Assembly: GCA_051878835.1 (NCBI GenBank)
Contig: JBJEKW010000100.1
Coordinates: 1-25,867 of the forward strand
Source: Olsenella_K sp051878835
GTDB taxonomy: Bacteria > Actinomycetota > Coriobacteriia > Coriobacteriales > Atopobiaceae
DNA length: 25,867 nt
Reading direction: 5' to 3'
Shown: positions 8,257 to 16,702 of the stretch, in pieces
How the letters are laid out: every line of letters starts with the position of its first letter
Numbering within the stretch: the first letter of the stretch is position 1
Notes under the pieces: generated by a model
The model's input: only the letters and a program-made list of their open reading frames with translations
The model's database searches: none
What the model was told of the DNA's origin: nothing
Program-made: the position numbers and the translations under genes

Positions 8257-9588
8257 CTACTGTGCCCGGTGTCCGCCAATCTGAGAGTGGCGGTTGCGCG
8301 CCTCGGCCCCCGGCAGAAGGTCGGCGGCACGCAAAAGCGCGTTCTGCCCGAACTTGCCCTTCACCGCGTTTATGGCCTGCTGCCTGCGGTGCTCGCGCTC
8401 GCGCGCCACGGGGTCGGTAAACAGGTCCAGCTGCACCCCCGGCGCCTGCTCGTCCCTCAGGTCCAGCAGGCTGACGCCCACGCGATGCACTTCTCGGTCC
8501 CTGACGACGTTTTGGTCCCAGGCCTGCATGGCGGCCCTCTTTAGCTCGCGGACCGAGCTGGTGGGGCTCAGCAGCCTGCCCATGCCGTGGCTGCCCAGGC
8601 CGGAGTAGCACCACCTGCGCCCTCCCAACCTGCGCAGCTCCTGCTTCTCGTCGTCCGTGAGTGCGTAGCCTGCCCACACCTGCACGGCGGACGCCTCCTG
8701 CCCCTGCGCCACCAGCTGCTGCGAGAGGTCGTCCAGCATCTCCTTCACCACCAGCCTGGCCTCCTGAAAGCTTTTGTTGCAGCCGAACACCTGCGCACTG
8801 GCCAGCATGTGGGTCTTTGACCGGTAGGCCTTCACATCCGCCATGGTGCAAGGCTCGACTCCCCAGGCGTGGTCTATCAGGATCTCGGCGTCTATGCCGA
8901 ACTCGCGAAACAGGGGCTCTGCGGGACTCAGCGCCACCTGTCCCATGGTCTTGATGCCCATGCGTTCCAGGCGCGCCGCGATGCCAGGCCCCACCCTCCA
9001 GAAGTCGGTGATGGGCTGGTGCGTCCACAGCGTCCGTCTGTAGCTTTCCTCGTCCAGCTCCCCGAAGAAGTTCGGGCTGTGCTTTGCCGTGATGTCCAGG
9101 GCCACCTTCGCCAGATAGAGGTTCGACCCCACGCCGCACGTGGCGGGAATGCCCGTGGAGCGCACCACGTCCTCGCGGATGCGCTCGCCCAGCTCGCGCG
9201 CGCTCATGCCATACAGGTCCAGGTAGGGTGTCACGTCAAAGAAGGCCTCGTCGATGCTGTAGACGTGGATGTCGTCCTTGCTCATCCATCGCAGGTAGAT
9301 GCCGTAGATCTCGGCCGACTTCTGTATGTAGCGAGCCATGCGAGGCGGGGCCATTATGTAGTCCAGCCCCTCAGGAATCTGGAACACGCGGCAGCGGTTG
9401 CGCACGCCCAGGGCTTTCAGCGCGGGCGAGACCGCCAGGCAGATGGTCTTGTCCGTGCGTGTGGCGTCAGCCACCACCAGATGGGTGGTCATGGGGTCCA
9501 GCCCACGGTCCACGCACTCGACCGAGGCATAGAAGCTCTTTAGGTCGATGCACAGATACTGGTGCCCCTCCGTCGTGCGAGCGGACAT
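8257..9588 (-). CDS. Y-family translesion DNA polymerase (DinB/UmuC type)
   Basis: The 443-residue protein is a complete Y-family polymerase that copies past damaged bases. The palm shows CIDLKSFYASVE with metal ligand Asp15 and Tyr20 near the steric-gate position, and VYSIDEAFFDVT with catalytic Asp113 and Glu114. GVGSNLYLAKVALDITAK (152-169) follows, then a helix-hairpin-helix region FWRVGPGIAARLERMGIKTM (196-215) and the little-finger domain. Near the C-terminus QLDLF (386-390) is a textbook sliding-clamp-binding motif. GGAGGAGGGG sits before the ATG at 9588, whereas the in-frame ATG at 9693 lies upstream of the LexA box and has no such site. A LexA-type box 58 nt upstream implies SOS control. 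The YolD-like gene follows at once. Confidence 0.93.
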   Translation of the reverse strand: MSARTTEGHQYLCIDLKSFYASVECVDRGLDPMTTHLVVADATRTDKTICLAVSPALKALGVRNRCRVFQIPEGLDYIMAPPRMARYIQKSAEIYGIYLRWMSKDDIHVYSIDEAFFDVTPYLDLYGMSARELGERIREDVVRSTGIPATCGVGSNLYLAKVALDITAKHSPNFFGELDEESYRRTLWTHQPITDFWRVGPGIAARLERMGIKTMGQVALSPAEPLFREFGIDAEILIDHAWGVEPCTMADVKAYRSKTHMLASAQVFGCNKSFQEARLVVKEMLDDLSQQLVAQGQEASAVQVWAGYALTDDEKQELRRLGGRRWCYSGLGSHGMGRLLSPTSSVRELKRAAMQAWDQNVVRDREVHRVGVSLLDLRDEQAPGVQLDLFTDPVAREREHRRQQAINAVKGKFGQNALLRAADLLPGAEARNRHSQIGGHRAQ

Positions 9589-9629
9589 TCGGCCCCTCCT
9601 CCCACAAGCGCCGCCTTCGTTGGACCCCC

Positions 9630-9659
9630 AGTGTACACGATTACACGAACTTTTGTTCT
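9630..9659 (-). promoter_or_regulatory. LexA/SOS box and promoter of the polymerase cassette
   Basis: CGAACTTTTGTTCT at 9646-9659 matches the LexA box CGAAC-N4-GTTCG of Gram-positive and actinobacterial hosts at 9 of 10 defined bases. On the minus strand a -10 hexamer TACACT lies at 9635-9630, so the box covers the -35 region, where a bound repressor would block transcription. The distance to the polymerase ATG is 57 nt. Confidence 0.75.
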
Positions 9660-9788
9660 GATTTTTCTTCTTGAGAAGTTCTACAAAGGACAAAGCGAAA
9701 GAAGCCCCTCACGATTTGACTGCATCACGCCTAATGAAGGCAACCTGTACCGCTAGGCGACGATGCGGTTAAGAAGGGCATGCAATCT

Positions 9789-9834
9789 AGAAGCCCGGGC
9801 ACCCAAACCAAGTCGGGTACCCGGGCGTTCTTCT
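9789..9834. terminator. Strong hairpin with T-rich tail beyond the ABC transporter
   Basis: GCCCGGGCACCC (9793-9804) pairs with GGGTACCCGGGC (9815-9826) with one mismatch, extended by AGAA/TTCT across a one-base bulge. The plus-strand tail is GTTCTTCTT. It sits about 60 nt past the ABC gene stop on the minus strand; no plus-strand gene ends here. The 9589-9894 spacer otherwise holds only the LexA box and promoter. Confidence 0.6.
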
Positions 9835-9894
9835 TGCCATATGCCGCTAGGCTTGTGAACTGCAACCAATCAGCGGCGCACGCGTCCGCTTCCC

Positions 9895-11675
9895 CTACTC
9901 GCTGCGGAGCGCCTCCACGGGGTCGCGGCGTGCAGCAATGGTGGAGGGGATCAGTCCGGCCAGAAGCGTCAGCCCCACGCTGATGGCTATAAGCACCAGC
10001 GCGTTCGTGGGACTCAGCGCCATGATGTCGGGCACGTGCTTCCACGACATCACGTACGCGTTCACCGGCGGCTCCACCGCCAGCACCACAAGGATGGCGA
10101 ACACGCCCGATATCAGGCCCTCGATGATGGTCTCGGCGTTGAACACGTTAGCTATGTTCAGCTTTGAGGCGCCCATGGCGCGCAGGATGCCGATCTCCTT
10201 CTTGCGCTCCAGGACCGAGATGTACGTGATGATGGCAATCATGATGGAGCTGACCACCAAGGAGATCGAGACGAACGCTATGAGCACGTCGGACACCAGG
10301 TGCACGATGTCGGTGACCGAGGACATCAGCGTGCCCACCATGTCGGTGTAGTTGATGACCTTCTGGTCCTGGCCCTCGTCCTTGGCCTGCTGGTTGTAGT
10401 CGTCGATGATGCTCAGGATGGCGGTCTTGTCGTCGAAGCTCTTTGGGTACAGGTCGATCTCGGTCGGGTCGGCCTCGTCCGCGTACCCCAGCTTTTCCAG
10501 GTTGGACTCGTACGAGGTCTGGCTGCCCTGGGCGTAGTTCATCAGCAGCGACGTCAGGTCGTCCTGCGTCATGTTGAAGTGGATGGCATTGGCAAAGGCG
10601 GACGGGTCCACACTGAAGCTGTCCTGCAGCGCGCTCGTGAGGTTGCCCATCTGCGACTGCAGCTGGCTCGAGATGGCGCTGGACAGCTGGCTGCCCAGGC
10701 TCTGCGTGGCGGCGGCCATCCAGGACTGCAGGGCCTGTGTCAGCTGGGCGGTCATGACCTGCGCGGCCTGCTGCATCAGCTGCGACATCTGCTGCTGCAG
10801 GTAGGGCGCCAGGTCGCTGGTAACGTAGTCCTGCATGGCCGACTGCAGCTTCTGCCGCAGGTCCTCGCCGCTCATCTGTGCCACCTGATTGAAGGTGTCG
10901 ATGGCGGCCTTGCCCTGGTCGGAGGTGGAGTACGCCTCCCAGGCGGCATTGAAGTCGGGCTTGCCGTCCGCGTCCACATACTTCTGGACGTTGCCGTCCG
11001 ACGTATACCAGCCAAAGAAGTCCTGCGCCAGCTTCGAGGCGGCGTCCCCCACCGCCGTGGCCTGCGCGGGGTCCGCCGAGTCCAGAAGCTTCGACAGGTC
11101 AGGCTGCGGTGCGCCGGCCATGAGCTTCTCGATCGTGTCCGCGTCGAACACCGACGACATGGCGCTGGTGTCCAGCTGCAGGTCGCTCAGGTCCATGGAA
11201 GAGGCCAGCGAGCTCATGTCCACGTCCGACAGGTCCACGTTTCCGCTGGACGCCAGCGACTTCTGGAGCGCGTCGGTGTCAAACGAGAAGGCCTTCTTCA
11301 GCGCGTCCTGGTCTATCGAGAAGATCGAGCTCATGTCGAAGCTGTTGGTGCCCTGCGTGCGCAGCTCGTCGAAGGTCTTTCCGGTGAACACGTCCACGTT
11401 GGGGTTCGCCAGCTGCTCCTGCACTATCTGCGAGCCGGAGGAGTTCTGCATCAGCTGCGTGGTCAGGGCATGCGTGTAGGCCACGCCCTCGTCCAGCGAC
11501 GTGGTCTCGGTGGTGTCGTTGGGGCGGATCACGCCCACGATCTTCAGGTCGATGGCGTCGTCGTCCAGCACCTGGCGCATGTAGTCGGAATCTGAGGACA
11601 TGTCGGTCCAGGTGTTGCTCTGCGTGTTCTTCTGGTAGGTGTAGGCCGGGCTCAGCACCTTGAAGGTCATGCCCA
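9895..11675 (-). CDS. ABC exporter, C-terminal part (large outer domain and FtsX permease)
   Basis: This is the downstream part of the transporter whose ATPase is at 11776-13004; the N gap separates them. The ATG at 11670 is internal, since it follows the gap directly and the upstream part ends mid-domain. Most of the visible sequence is a hydrophilic outer domain rich in Asp, Ser, Gln and Met, with repeated short helices of the MSSLASSMDLSDLQLD and MSQLMQQAAQVM kind. It ends in an FtsX-type permease: one membrane segment, the cytoplasmic ERKKEIGILRAMGASK loop, two more membrane segments, and the terminal AARRDPVEALRSE. The family includes MacB-like exporters and peptide or antimicrobial resistance transporters. 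Substrate is unknown. The stop codon is TAG at 9895-9897. Confidence 0.85.
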
Positions 11676-11775
11676 NNNNNNNNNNNNNNNNNNNNNNNNN
11701 NNNNNNNNNNNNNNNNNNNNNNNNNNNNNNNNNNNNNNNNNNNNNNNNNNNNNNNNNNNNNNNNNNNNNNNNNNN
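11676..11775. other. Assembly gap of 100 N
   Basis: Exactly 100 Ns, which usually marks a gap of unknown length. The reading frames on either side differ, but this means nothing until the true length is known. The missing part falls in the outer domain of the ABC exporter. Confidence 0.98.
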
Positions 11776-13004
11776 GACGAGGTGTCGGACGAGTAGATCA
11801 TCGGCGTGATGCCGTACTTGTAGCCGATGGTGCTGACGTGGCTGGTGATGCCGTTGCCGCCCGAGTCCAGGAACTGCTTGAACGACTTCAGGTCGTTGCT
11901 CTTTATCTCGGAGAACATGGTCGAGACGGCATTGGTCTCGGGTATCTGGTCGTCACCCGAGGGGTTGGACTGCTCGTCGCTGGAGGAACCGATGCCCTCG
12001 GTGTTGCCCTGGGCGCTCATCATGCCCGTCATCAGGCTGGAGGCGTCCGTGGAGGACTGCGTTATCTGCAGCGGGTAGTTCGAGAGGGTATCCTGCTCGA
12101 CCTTCGCGATGTAGTTGTTCACGCCGTTCGAGACGGCCAGGATGGCGGCGATGCCTATGATGCCGATGGATCCCGCGAAGGCGGTCAGGAGCGTGCGGCC
12201 CTTCTTGCTCCACAGGTTGTTGAACGACAGCGCCAATGCGGTCAAGAAGGACATCGAGGCCTTGCGGCGCGACTTGGCCCGCTGGCGGTCGTCGCCGGGG
12301 TTCTCGGCGCGGGCCATCTCCTCCGAGGTTAGCGGGTTCGAGTCGTCCACGATGTGGCCGTCCTGCACGCGGACGATGCGCGTGGCGTACTGCTGGGCCA
12401 GCTCGGGGTTGTGCGTCACCATGACCACCAGTCGGTCCTTGGCCACGTCCTTCAGGATGTTCATGACCTGGATGCCCGTCTGGGTGTCCAGGGCTCCGGT
12501 GGGCTCGTCGGCCAACACGATGTCGGGGTCGTTCACCAGGGCGCGGGCGATGGCCACGCGCTGCATCTGGCCACCAGACAGCTGGTTGGGGTGCTTGTGC
12601 AGGTGGTCGCCCAGGCCCACCTGTTGCAAGGCCTTCGTCGCACGGACACGGCGCTCCTGTCGGCCCACGCCCGACAGGGTCAGCGCCAGCTCGACGTTGG
12701 ACAGCACGGACTGGTGCGGTATCAGGTTGTAGCTCTGGAACACGAAGCCCACGCGGTGGTTGCGGTAGGTGTCCCAGTCCTTGCTTTTGAAGTCGTGGGT
12801 CGAGACGCCGTTCACCACGATGTCGCCCGAGTCGGCGTGGTCCAGGCCGCCCAGGACGTTCAGCATGGTGGTCTTGCCCGAGCCTGACGGGCCCAGGACG
12901 GCCACGAACTCGCTGTCTCGGAAGGTCACGCTGACGTCGTTCAGCGCCACCTGGGTGAAGTCGCTGGTCTTGTACGCCTTGCGGATGTGCTTTAGCTGGA
13001 GCAT
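11776..13004 (-). CDS. ABC exporter, N-terminal part (ATPase fused to first membrane segment)
   Basis: The first ~230 residues form a complete MacB/LolD-class ATPase: Walker A GPSGSGKT (38-45), Q-loop Gln90, signature LSGGQMQR (142-149), Walker B IVLADE (162-167) and switch His198. A basic linker leads to a membrane segment at about 272-292 (LLTAFAGSIGIIGIAAILAV) and then the start of an external domain that runs into the N gap. The ATPase at the N-terminus and an FtsX permease in the same chain match the MacB plan; a single chain would dimerise. I chose the ATG at 13004, preceded by AAAGG; the in-frame ATG at 13034 has no ribosome binding site. No MacA-like adaptor gene is adjacent. Confidence 0.9.
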
Positions 13005-13388
13005 GAGGAACCTTTCGGCGATTTCTGCCCGCACTCGAACGTGCCTTCGGAGCTCCGACGGTAGTGGCCGGCGGAGACCGGTGGCGCGCGGTGGTACTCA
13101 GTGGTGCTCGATGGCACCGGGCAGGGCTCGGCGGCGAGCGATGGTACTCGACGGCGTCCGTTACCTCGCCATCAGCGCAATCAGCGCCATCCGGCTGCGC
13201 CAACAGCACTAAGAGAGCAATAACACCAATGGAGCGGGGCAGATTGAAATACGAAACGACTTTACCCAAGCTGGCACCAGATAGCACGGCGCTACGCGTA
13301 ATATGCATCTAACTTGGAGCCATAAATCCGCAGCTCACCCCATGAAGCGCAAACTCTGAACACTCGCATGTGAAGTGTTCGAATCCCA

Positions 13389-13414
13389 CACGCCCGCACC
13401 TCGCGACTTTGCAC
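13389..13414. repeat. Partial hairpin module at the edge of array B
   Basis: CACGCCCGCACCTCGCGACTTTGCAC matches the right half of the first full module (GTGCCCACACCTGGCGACTCTGCAC). Its left half is not recognisable. Between 13005 and 13388 I see no gene; 13060-13170 holds loose repeats of GGTGGTACTC/GATGGTACTC. Confidence 0.5.
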
Positions 13415-13493
13415 CTCTCGGCCGCCGCAAGCAAGCGGAATCAAGCGGAATACGCCATCCACCCGGCTCCTCACGAGCGCCATCATTCGGTCA

Positions 13494-13761
13494 GGTGCAG
13501 ACTGCACGGGTCCGGGTGCCCACACCTGGCGACTCTGCACTTCCCGGTGCAAACTAGATGGTTCTGGGTACCCACTCCTGGCGACTCTGCACCTCGCTCC
13601 CCCAAGCTCCGGAACTGCCAAACCGTCTACCTGGCCTTTTGCAGCAGGACCCAATTCGCCCGGTGCAGACTGCACGGGTCCGGGTACCCACACCCGGCCA
13701 CTCTGCACCAGGCAGTGCAGAGCATGCGGTTCTGGGTACCCAGACCCGTGTGCCTTGCACC
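13494..13761. repeat. Array B: four 48-nt palindromic modules around GGGTACCC
   Basis: Modules at 13494-13541, 13546-13593, 13662-13709 and 13714-13761 are each exactly 48 nt with GGGTACCC (GGGTGCCC in the first) at positions 21-28. Their ends pair: the third module begins GGTGCAGA and ends TCTGCACC, with an inner CCGGGT/ACCCGG stem. Modules occur in close pairs 4 nt apart, with 68 nt between the pairs. Open frames across this region on both strands have no ribosome binding sites and merely translate the repeats. Confidence 0.85.
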
Positions 13762-13870
13762 GGCGAAGGCCGGAGGACCACGATTGGACGCCCCCGCTCG
13801 GAACCAGGAGGCCAAGATCGCCTCCCGCTCCGGGCACGGGCGTCCGCGCCACGAATCCATGCCGCACGTC

Positions 13871-14054
13871 CGCGCAAATCTGTCGGCTGCGGGTACCCGC
13901 GGCGGCCACGTTTGCGCGAGGCCTCCCGGCTCCGAGCCCGAGGTCTCGAGCGTCAAGCCTCCTACCTGGCGTTTTACGATGACGCCCCGTCTGGGCGCCT
14001 GCCGCCTGCGCATACCTGTCTGGTGTGGGTACCCGCGTCGGCCACGTGTGCGCA
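13871..14054. repeat. Array C: two 48-nt modules with different end sequences
   Basis: Modules at 13871-13918 and 14007-14054 are also 48 nt with GGGTACCC at positions 21-28, so they align base for base with array B at the centre. Their ends differ but still pair: CGCGCAAA/TTTGCGCG in the first and TGCGCA/TGCGCA in the second. CTACCTGGCGTTTTAC between them resembles CTACCTGGCCTTTTGC at 13627-13642 in array B. From 14055 to 14282 I see only the ribosome binding site of the next gene. Confidence 0.8.
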
Positions 14055-14282
14055 AGGCCATGGTCGAAGGAAGCAGAGAAGGGGCCCATCTCCCCAGCAG
14101 ATTGGGGTCTGTTCCGGCAAGGCCGCACCCGCCAATCCACACCAACGTCAAGGAAGGTTCGCAGCTGAGCCCAACCGCCGCCGCACAGGAAAACTTTACG
14201 CATCGGACATCCCCTTCAGACAGGGAATCTGCCGCTGAACGAGTAGAGTGAGAAGGAATTTTACACTCGTAGGAGGAAATGT

Positions 14283-16652
14283 ATGTCAAACGCACCCCAC
14301 CCCTCTGAGTCGCGTAACGGCGCGCGTAAGGGCGCAGCTCGCAAGGCTACGTCGCCTTCAAGGACAACGCCGCCTTCAAAAGCCACGCCGCCTTCAAGGA
14401 CAACGCCGCCTTCAAAAGCTGCTCAATCTTCGAATGAAGCGTCGTCTGTAAGGTCAACCGCGCGCAACGGCAAGGCACAGCAGGCAAGAAGTTCTGCCGG
14501 CTCAAACGCCACAACAGCCATCCGCCACGCAACCAAGGCGAGCTCATCCGCAACGAGGCACCGTCCCGCCCCGCCCGCAACCGCCTCGGCAGCAGCAGCC
14601 ACCACTGCCGCCCGAGCCCCGCGTCCCCGCCGGCGCGCCCACGCGCCGCACATCCCGGCGCTGGACGGCCTGCGTGCGCTGGCCATCGCCGCCGTGGTCC
14701 TGTACCACCTGCAGGTCACCTGGCTTCCCAGCGGACACCTGGGCGTGGTGATGTTCCTGGTGCTGACCGGCTACCTGGTGACCAGCTCGCTTCTGCGCTC
14801 CATCCGACAGGACGGCAGCGTCCGCCTGACCAGGTTCTGGGCTCGCAGACTGGCACGCATCTGGCCGCCCATGGCGCTGGCCATCCTGGTGACCGTGGTC
14901 GCCTGCATGGCCGCCAACCACATCCTGCTGACCAAGCTGAAGCCCGACCTGGTCCCGTCCCTTCTGTTCTTCTCGAACATAGCGGCCATCGTGCGCGGGG
15001 CGTCCTACTTCGACAACCTGGGAGGCACCTCTCCCCTGACGCACCTGTGGTACCTGGGCCTGGACGCCCAGTTCTGCCTGGTGTGGCCGCTCGTGGTGGT
15101 GCTCTTCTCGCGCGTGGCAAAGGGCAGAACCGTGCCCCGTCGCGTCACGCTGGGCCTGACCGCCGCGTCCGCCATCGCCATGGTCGCGCTGTTCGTGCCG
15201 AACGCCGACCCCACCCGCGTGTACTACGGCCCCGACACGCGCTCCTTCGCGCCGCTGCTGGGCGCCTGGCTGGCATACGCGTGGCCCCTGGGCACCCGAC
15301 CGCGTCCCATCCTGCGGAAGGTTCCCGTGCCCAGCGCCGCGCAGCTCAGCGTGCTGGGTGTGGCGGGCTTGTGCGGCCTCGTTGCCATGATGCTGCTGGT
15401 TCCGGGCACCTCGACGTTTCTGTATCGCGTCGGCATGGTGCTGGCCGCCCTGTGCACCGTGGCGCTCATAGCCAGCCTGCTGGACCGCCGCACCGTGACC
15501 ACGCGGGTCCTGGCCAGCAAGCCCCTGGTGTGGCTGGGCCAGCGCGCCTTCGGCATCTACCTGTGGCACTTCCCGCTGTTCCAGCTGGTCCACGCCACCG
15601 ACGCCGCCACGCCCGTGTGGGTGGTCGTGCTGGCGACGGCCGCGTCGGTCGCCCTGGCGCAGCTGTCCCTGACCTTTGTCGAGAGGCCCATCGCCCAGGG
15701 TTGGCTGCGCACCCGCCTGCAGGCCGTTAGAGCGGACGACCCCCAGCGCCGCAAGCGTGCCCTGCGCAGCCTGGCGGCCCCCACCGCGGTCGCGGCCGCA
15801 CTGGCCGTGGCCACCGTGCTGGGCTGCAACCTGATTCCCGACGAGACCGCCCTGCCCACCGACGCGCTCAACAACACCGGTGCCGGCGCCGCCACAGCCG
15901 TGGACCTGTCCGCCCAGTCCTCCGACTCCGATTCCAGCGACTCCGCGGACCAGCAGGCGACCACCGACTCCGGCATCATCCTGCACGCCTCCGATGACGA
16001 GAAGAACGCGAACATCCGCGACCCGTTCATCATCTCGGACTCGGTCGCTGGCGACACCGACTGGTACTTCCAGACCCACTGCCCCGACGGCTACCTGGAC
16101 AGCTACGTGGGCAGGCAGCCCCAGCAGGGCCTCGAGGTGCTGAAGGGCTACCTGCAGCAGAACGTGGTGGGAAAGATCGTGGTCCTGGCGTTCTTCTCGA
16201 ACAACATCTCGACGAACGACGTGTACGAGGACCTCATCAGCTCCTGCGGTGACCGCGAGGTCTACCTGGTGAACGTGCACATCCCGCAGAAGGAGCAGAC
16301 CCAGATAAACCAGATCCTGCAGAACCTGGCCGACGAGCACGACAACGTGCACCTGATCGACTGGGACGCCTACGTGACCGGCCACGACGACTGGCTGTAC
16401 GCGGACGGCACGCACCTGACGCCCGCCGGCCAGCCCGAGTACGTCGACATGATCACCAACGCCATCAGGCAGGACTTCCAGGACAAGGCCGGCGGCACCG
16501 TGGAGGAGGCCTCCAGCGACGACACGTCGACCGACTCGACCGCCGACTCCACGGACGCCGACTCGTCCCAGTCCTCCAACGGCGTCCAGAGCTCCTCGGC
16601 CGACACCGCGCAGCAGATCGGCACCACCTCCGACACGCAGCAGGCGACCTAG
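14283..16652 (+). CDS. OatA/OafA-like O-acyltransferase with SGNH domain
   Basis: The 789-residue protein joins an acyltransferase-3 membrane domain to an extracellular SGNH-hydrolase-like domain, the plan of peptidoglycan O-acetyltransferase OatA. A basic, Ser/Thr/Pro/Ala-rich cytoplasmic tail (1-120) is followed by IPALDGLRALAIAAVVLYH (124-142) with the family Asp and catalytic His142, and about ten membrane helices to about 515. An acidic Ser-rich linker (540-565) leads to the SGNH part: SDSV (585-588) in place of GDSV, GRQ (610-612), FFSNN (637-641) and DGTH (708-711) as the Asp/His pair. AGGAGG at 14271-14276 sets the start. It stands alone and converges on the next gene. The most likely role is acetylation of peptidoglycan or another surface glycan, possibly giving lysozyme resistance. 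Confidence 0.88.
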   Translation: MSNAPHPSESRNGARKGAARKATSPSRTTPPSKATPPSRTTPPSKAAQSSNEASSVRSTARNGKAQQARSSAGSNATTAIRHATKASSSATRHRPAPPATASAAAATTAARAPRPRRRAHAPHIPALDGLRALAIAAVVLYHLQVTWLPSGHLGVVMFLVLTGYLVTSSLLRSIRQDGSVRLTRFWARRLARIWPPMALAILVTVVACMAANHILLTKLKPDLVPSLLFFSNIAAIVRGASYFDNLGGTSPLTHLWYLGLDAQFCLVWPLVVVLFSRVAKGRTVPRRVTLGLTAASAIAMVALFVPNADPTRVYYGPDTRSFAPLLGAWLAYAWPLGTRPRPILRKVPVPSAAQLSVLGVAGLCGLVAMMLLVPGTSTFLYRVGMVLAALCTVALIASLLDRRTVTTRVLASKPLVWLGQRAFGIYLWHFPLFQLVHATDAATPVWVVVLATAASVALAQLSLTFVERPIAQGWLRTRLQAVRADDPQRRKRALRSLAAPTAVAAALAVATVLGCNLIPDETALPTDALNNTGAGAATAVDLSAQSSDSDSSDSADQQATTDSGIILHASDDEKNANIRDPFIISDSVAGDTDWYFQTHCPDGYLDSYVGRQPQQGLEVLKGYLQQNVVGKIVVLAFFSNNISTNDVYEDLISSCGDREVYLVNVHIPQKEQTQINQILQNLADEHDNVHLIDWDAYVTGHDDWLYADGTHLTPAGQPEYVDMITNAIRQDFQDKAGGTVEEASSDDTSTDSTADSTDADSSQSSNGVQSSSADTAQQIGTTSDTQQAT
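14354..14419 (+). repeat. 30-nt exact direct repeat inside the acyltransferase N-terminus
   Basis: The 30 nt at 14354-14383 recur exactly at 14390-14419, a period of 36 nt or 12 codons. They encode repeated PSRTTPPSKA blocks in the cytoplasmic tail. Copy number could vary without a frame change. Confidence 0.85.
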
Positions 16653-16702
16653 TCCGGCAGTCCAGCCACGGCAAGAAGGACACTCGCAGCCGCGCCCATG
16701 TC

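Noticed and set aside
11667..13034. ABC gene interrupted by a frameshift at the N gap
   Set aside because: The frame differs across the Ns, but 100 N is a placeholder for unknown length, so no frameshift can be claimed.
13376..13388. Possible tRNA T-arm GTGTTCGAATCCC
   Set aside because: The flanking 5-nt arms do not pair, and no acceptor, D or anticodon stem can be drawn around it.
13292..14295. Open frames of 222-303 residues on both strands over arrays B and C
   Set aside because: Same reason: repeat translations (VWVPGPVQSAP and similar) with no start signals. The stretch is better explained by palindromic modules.
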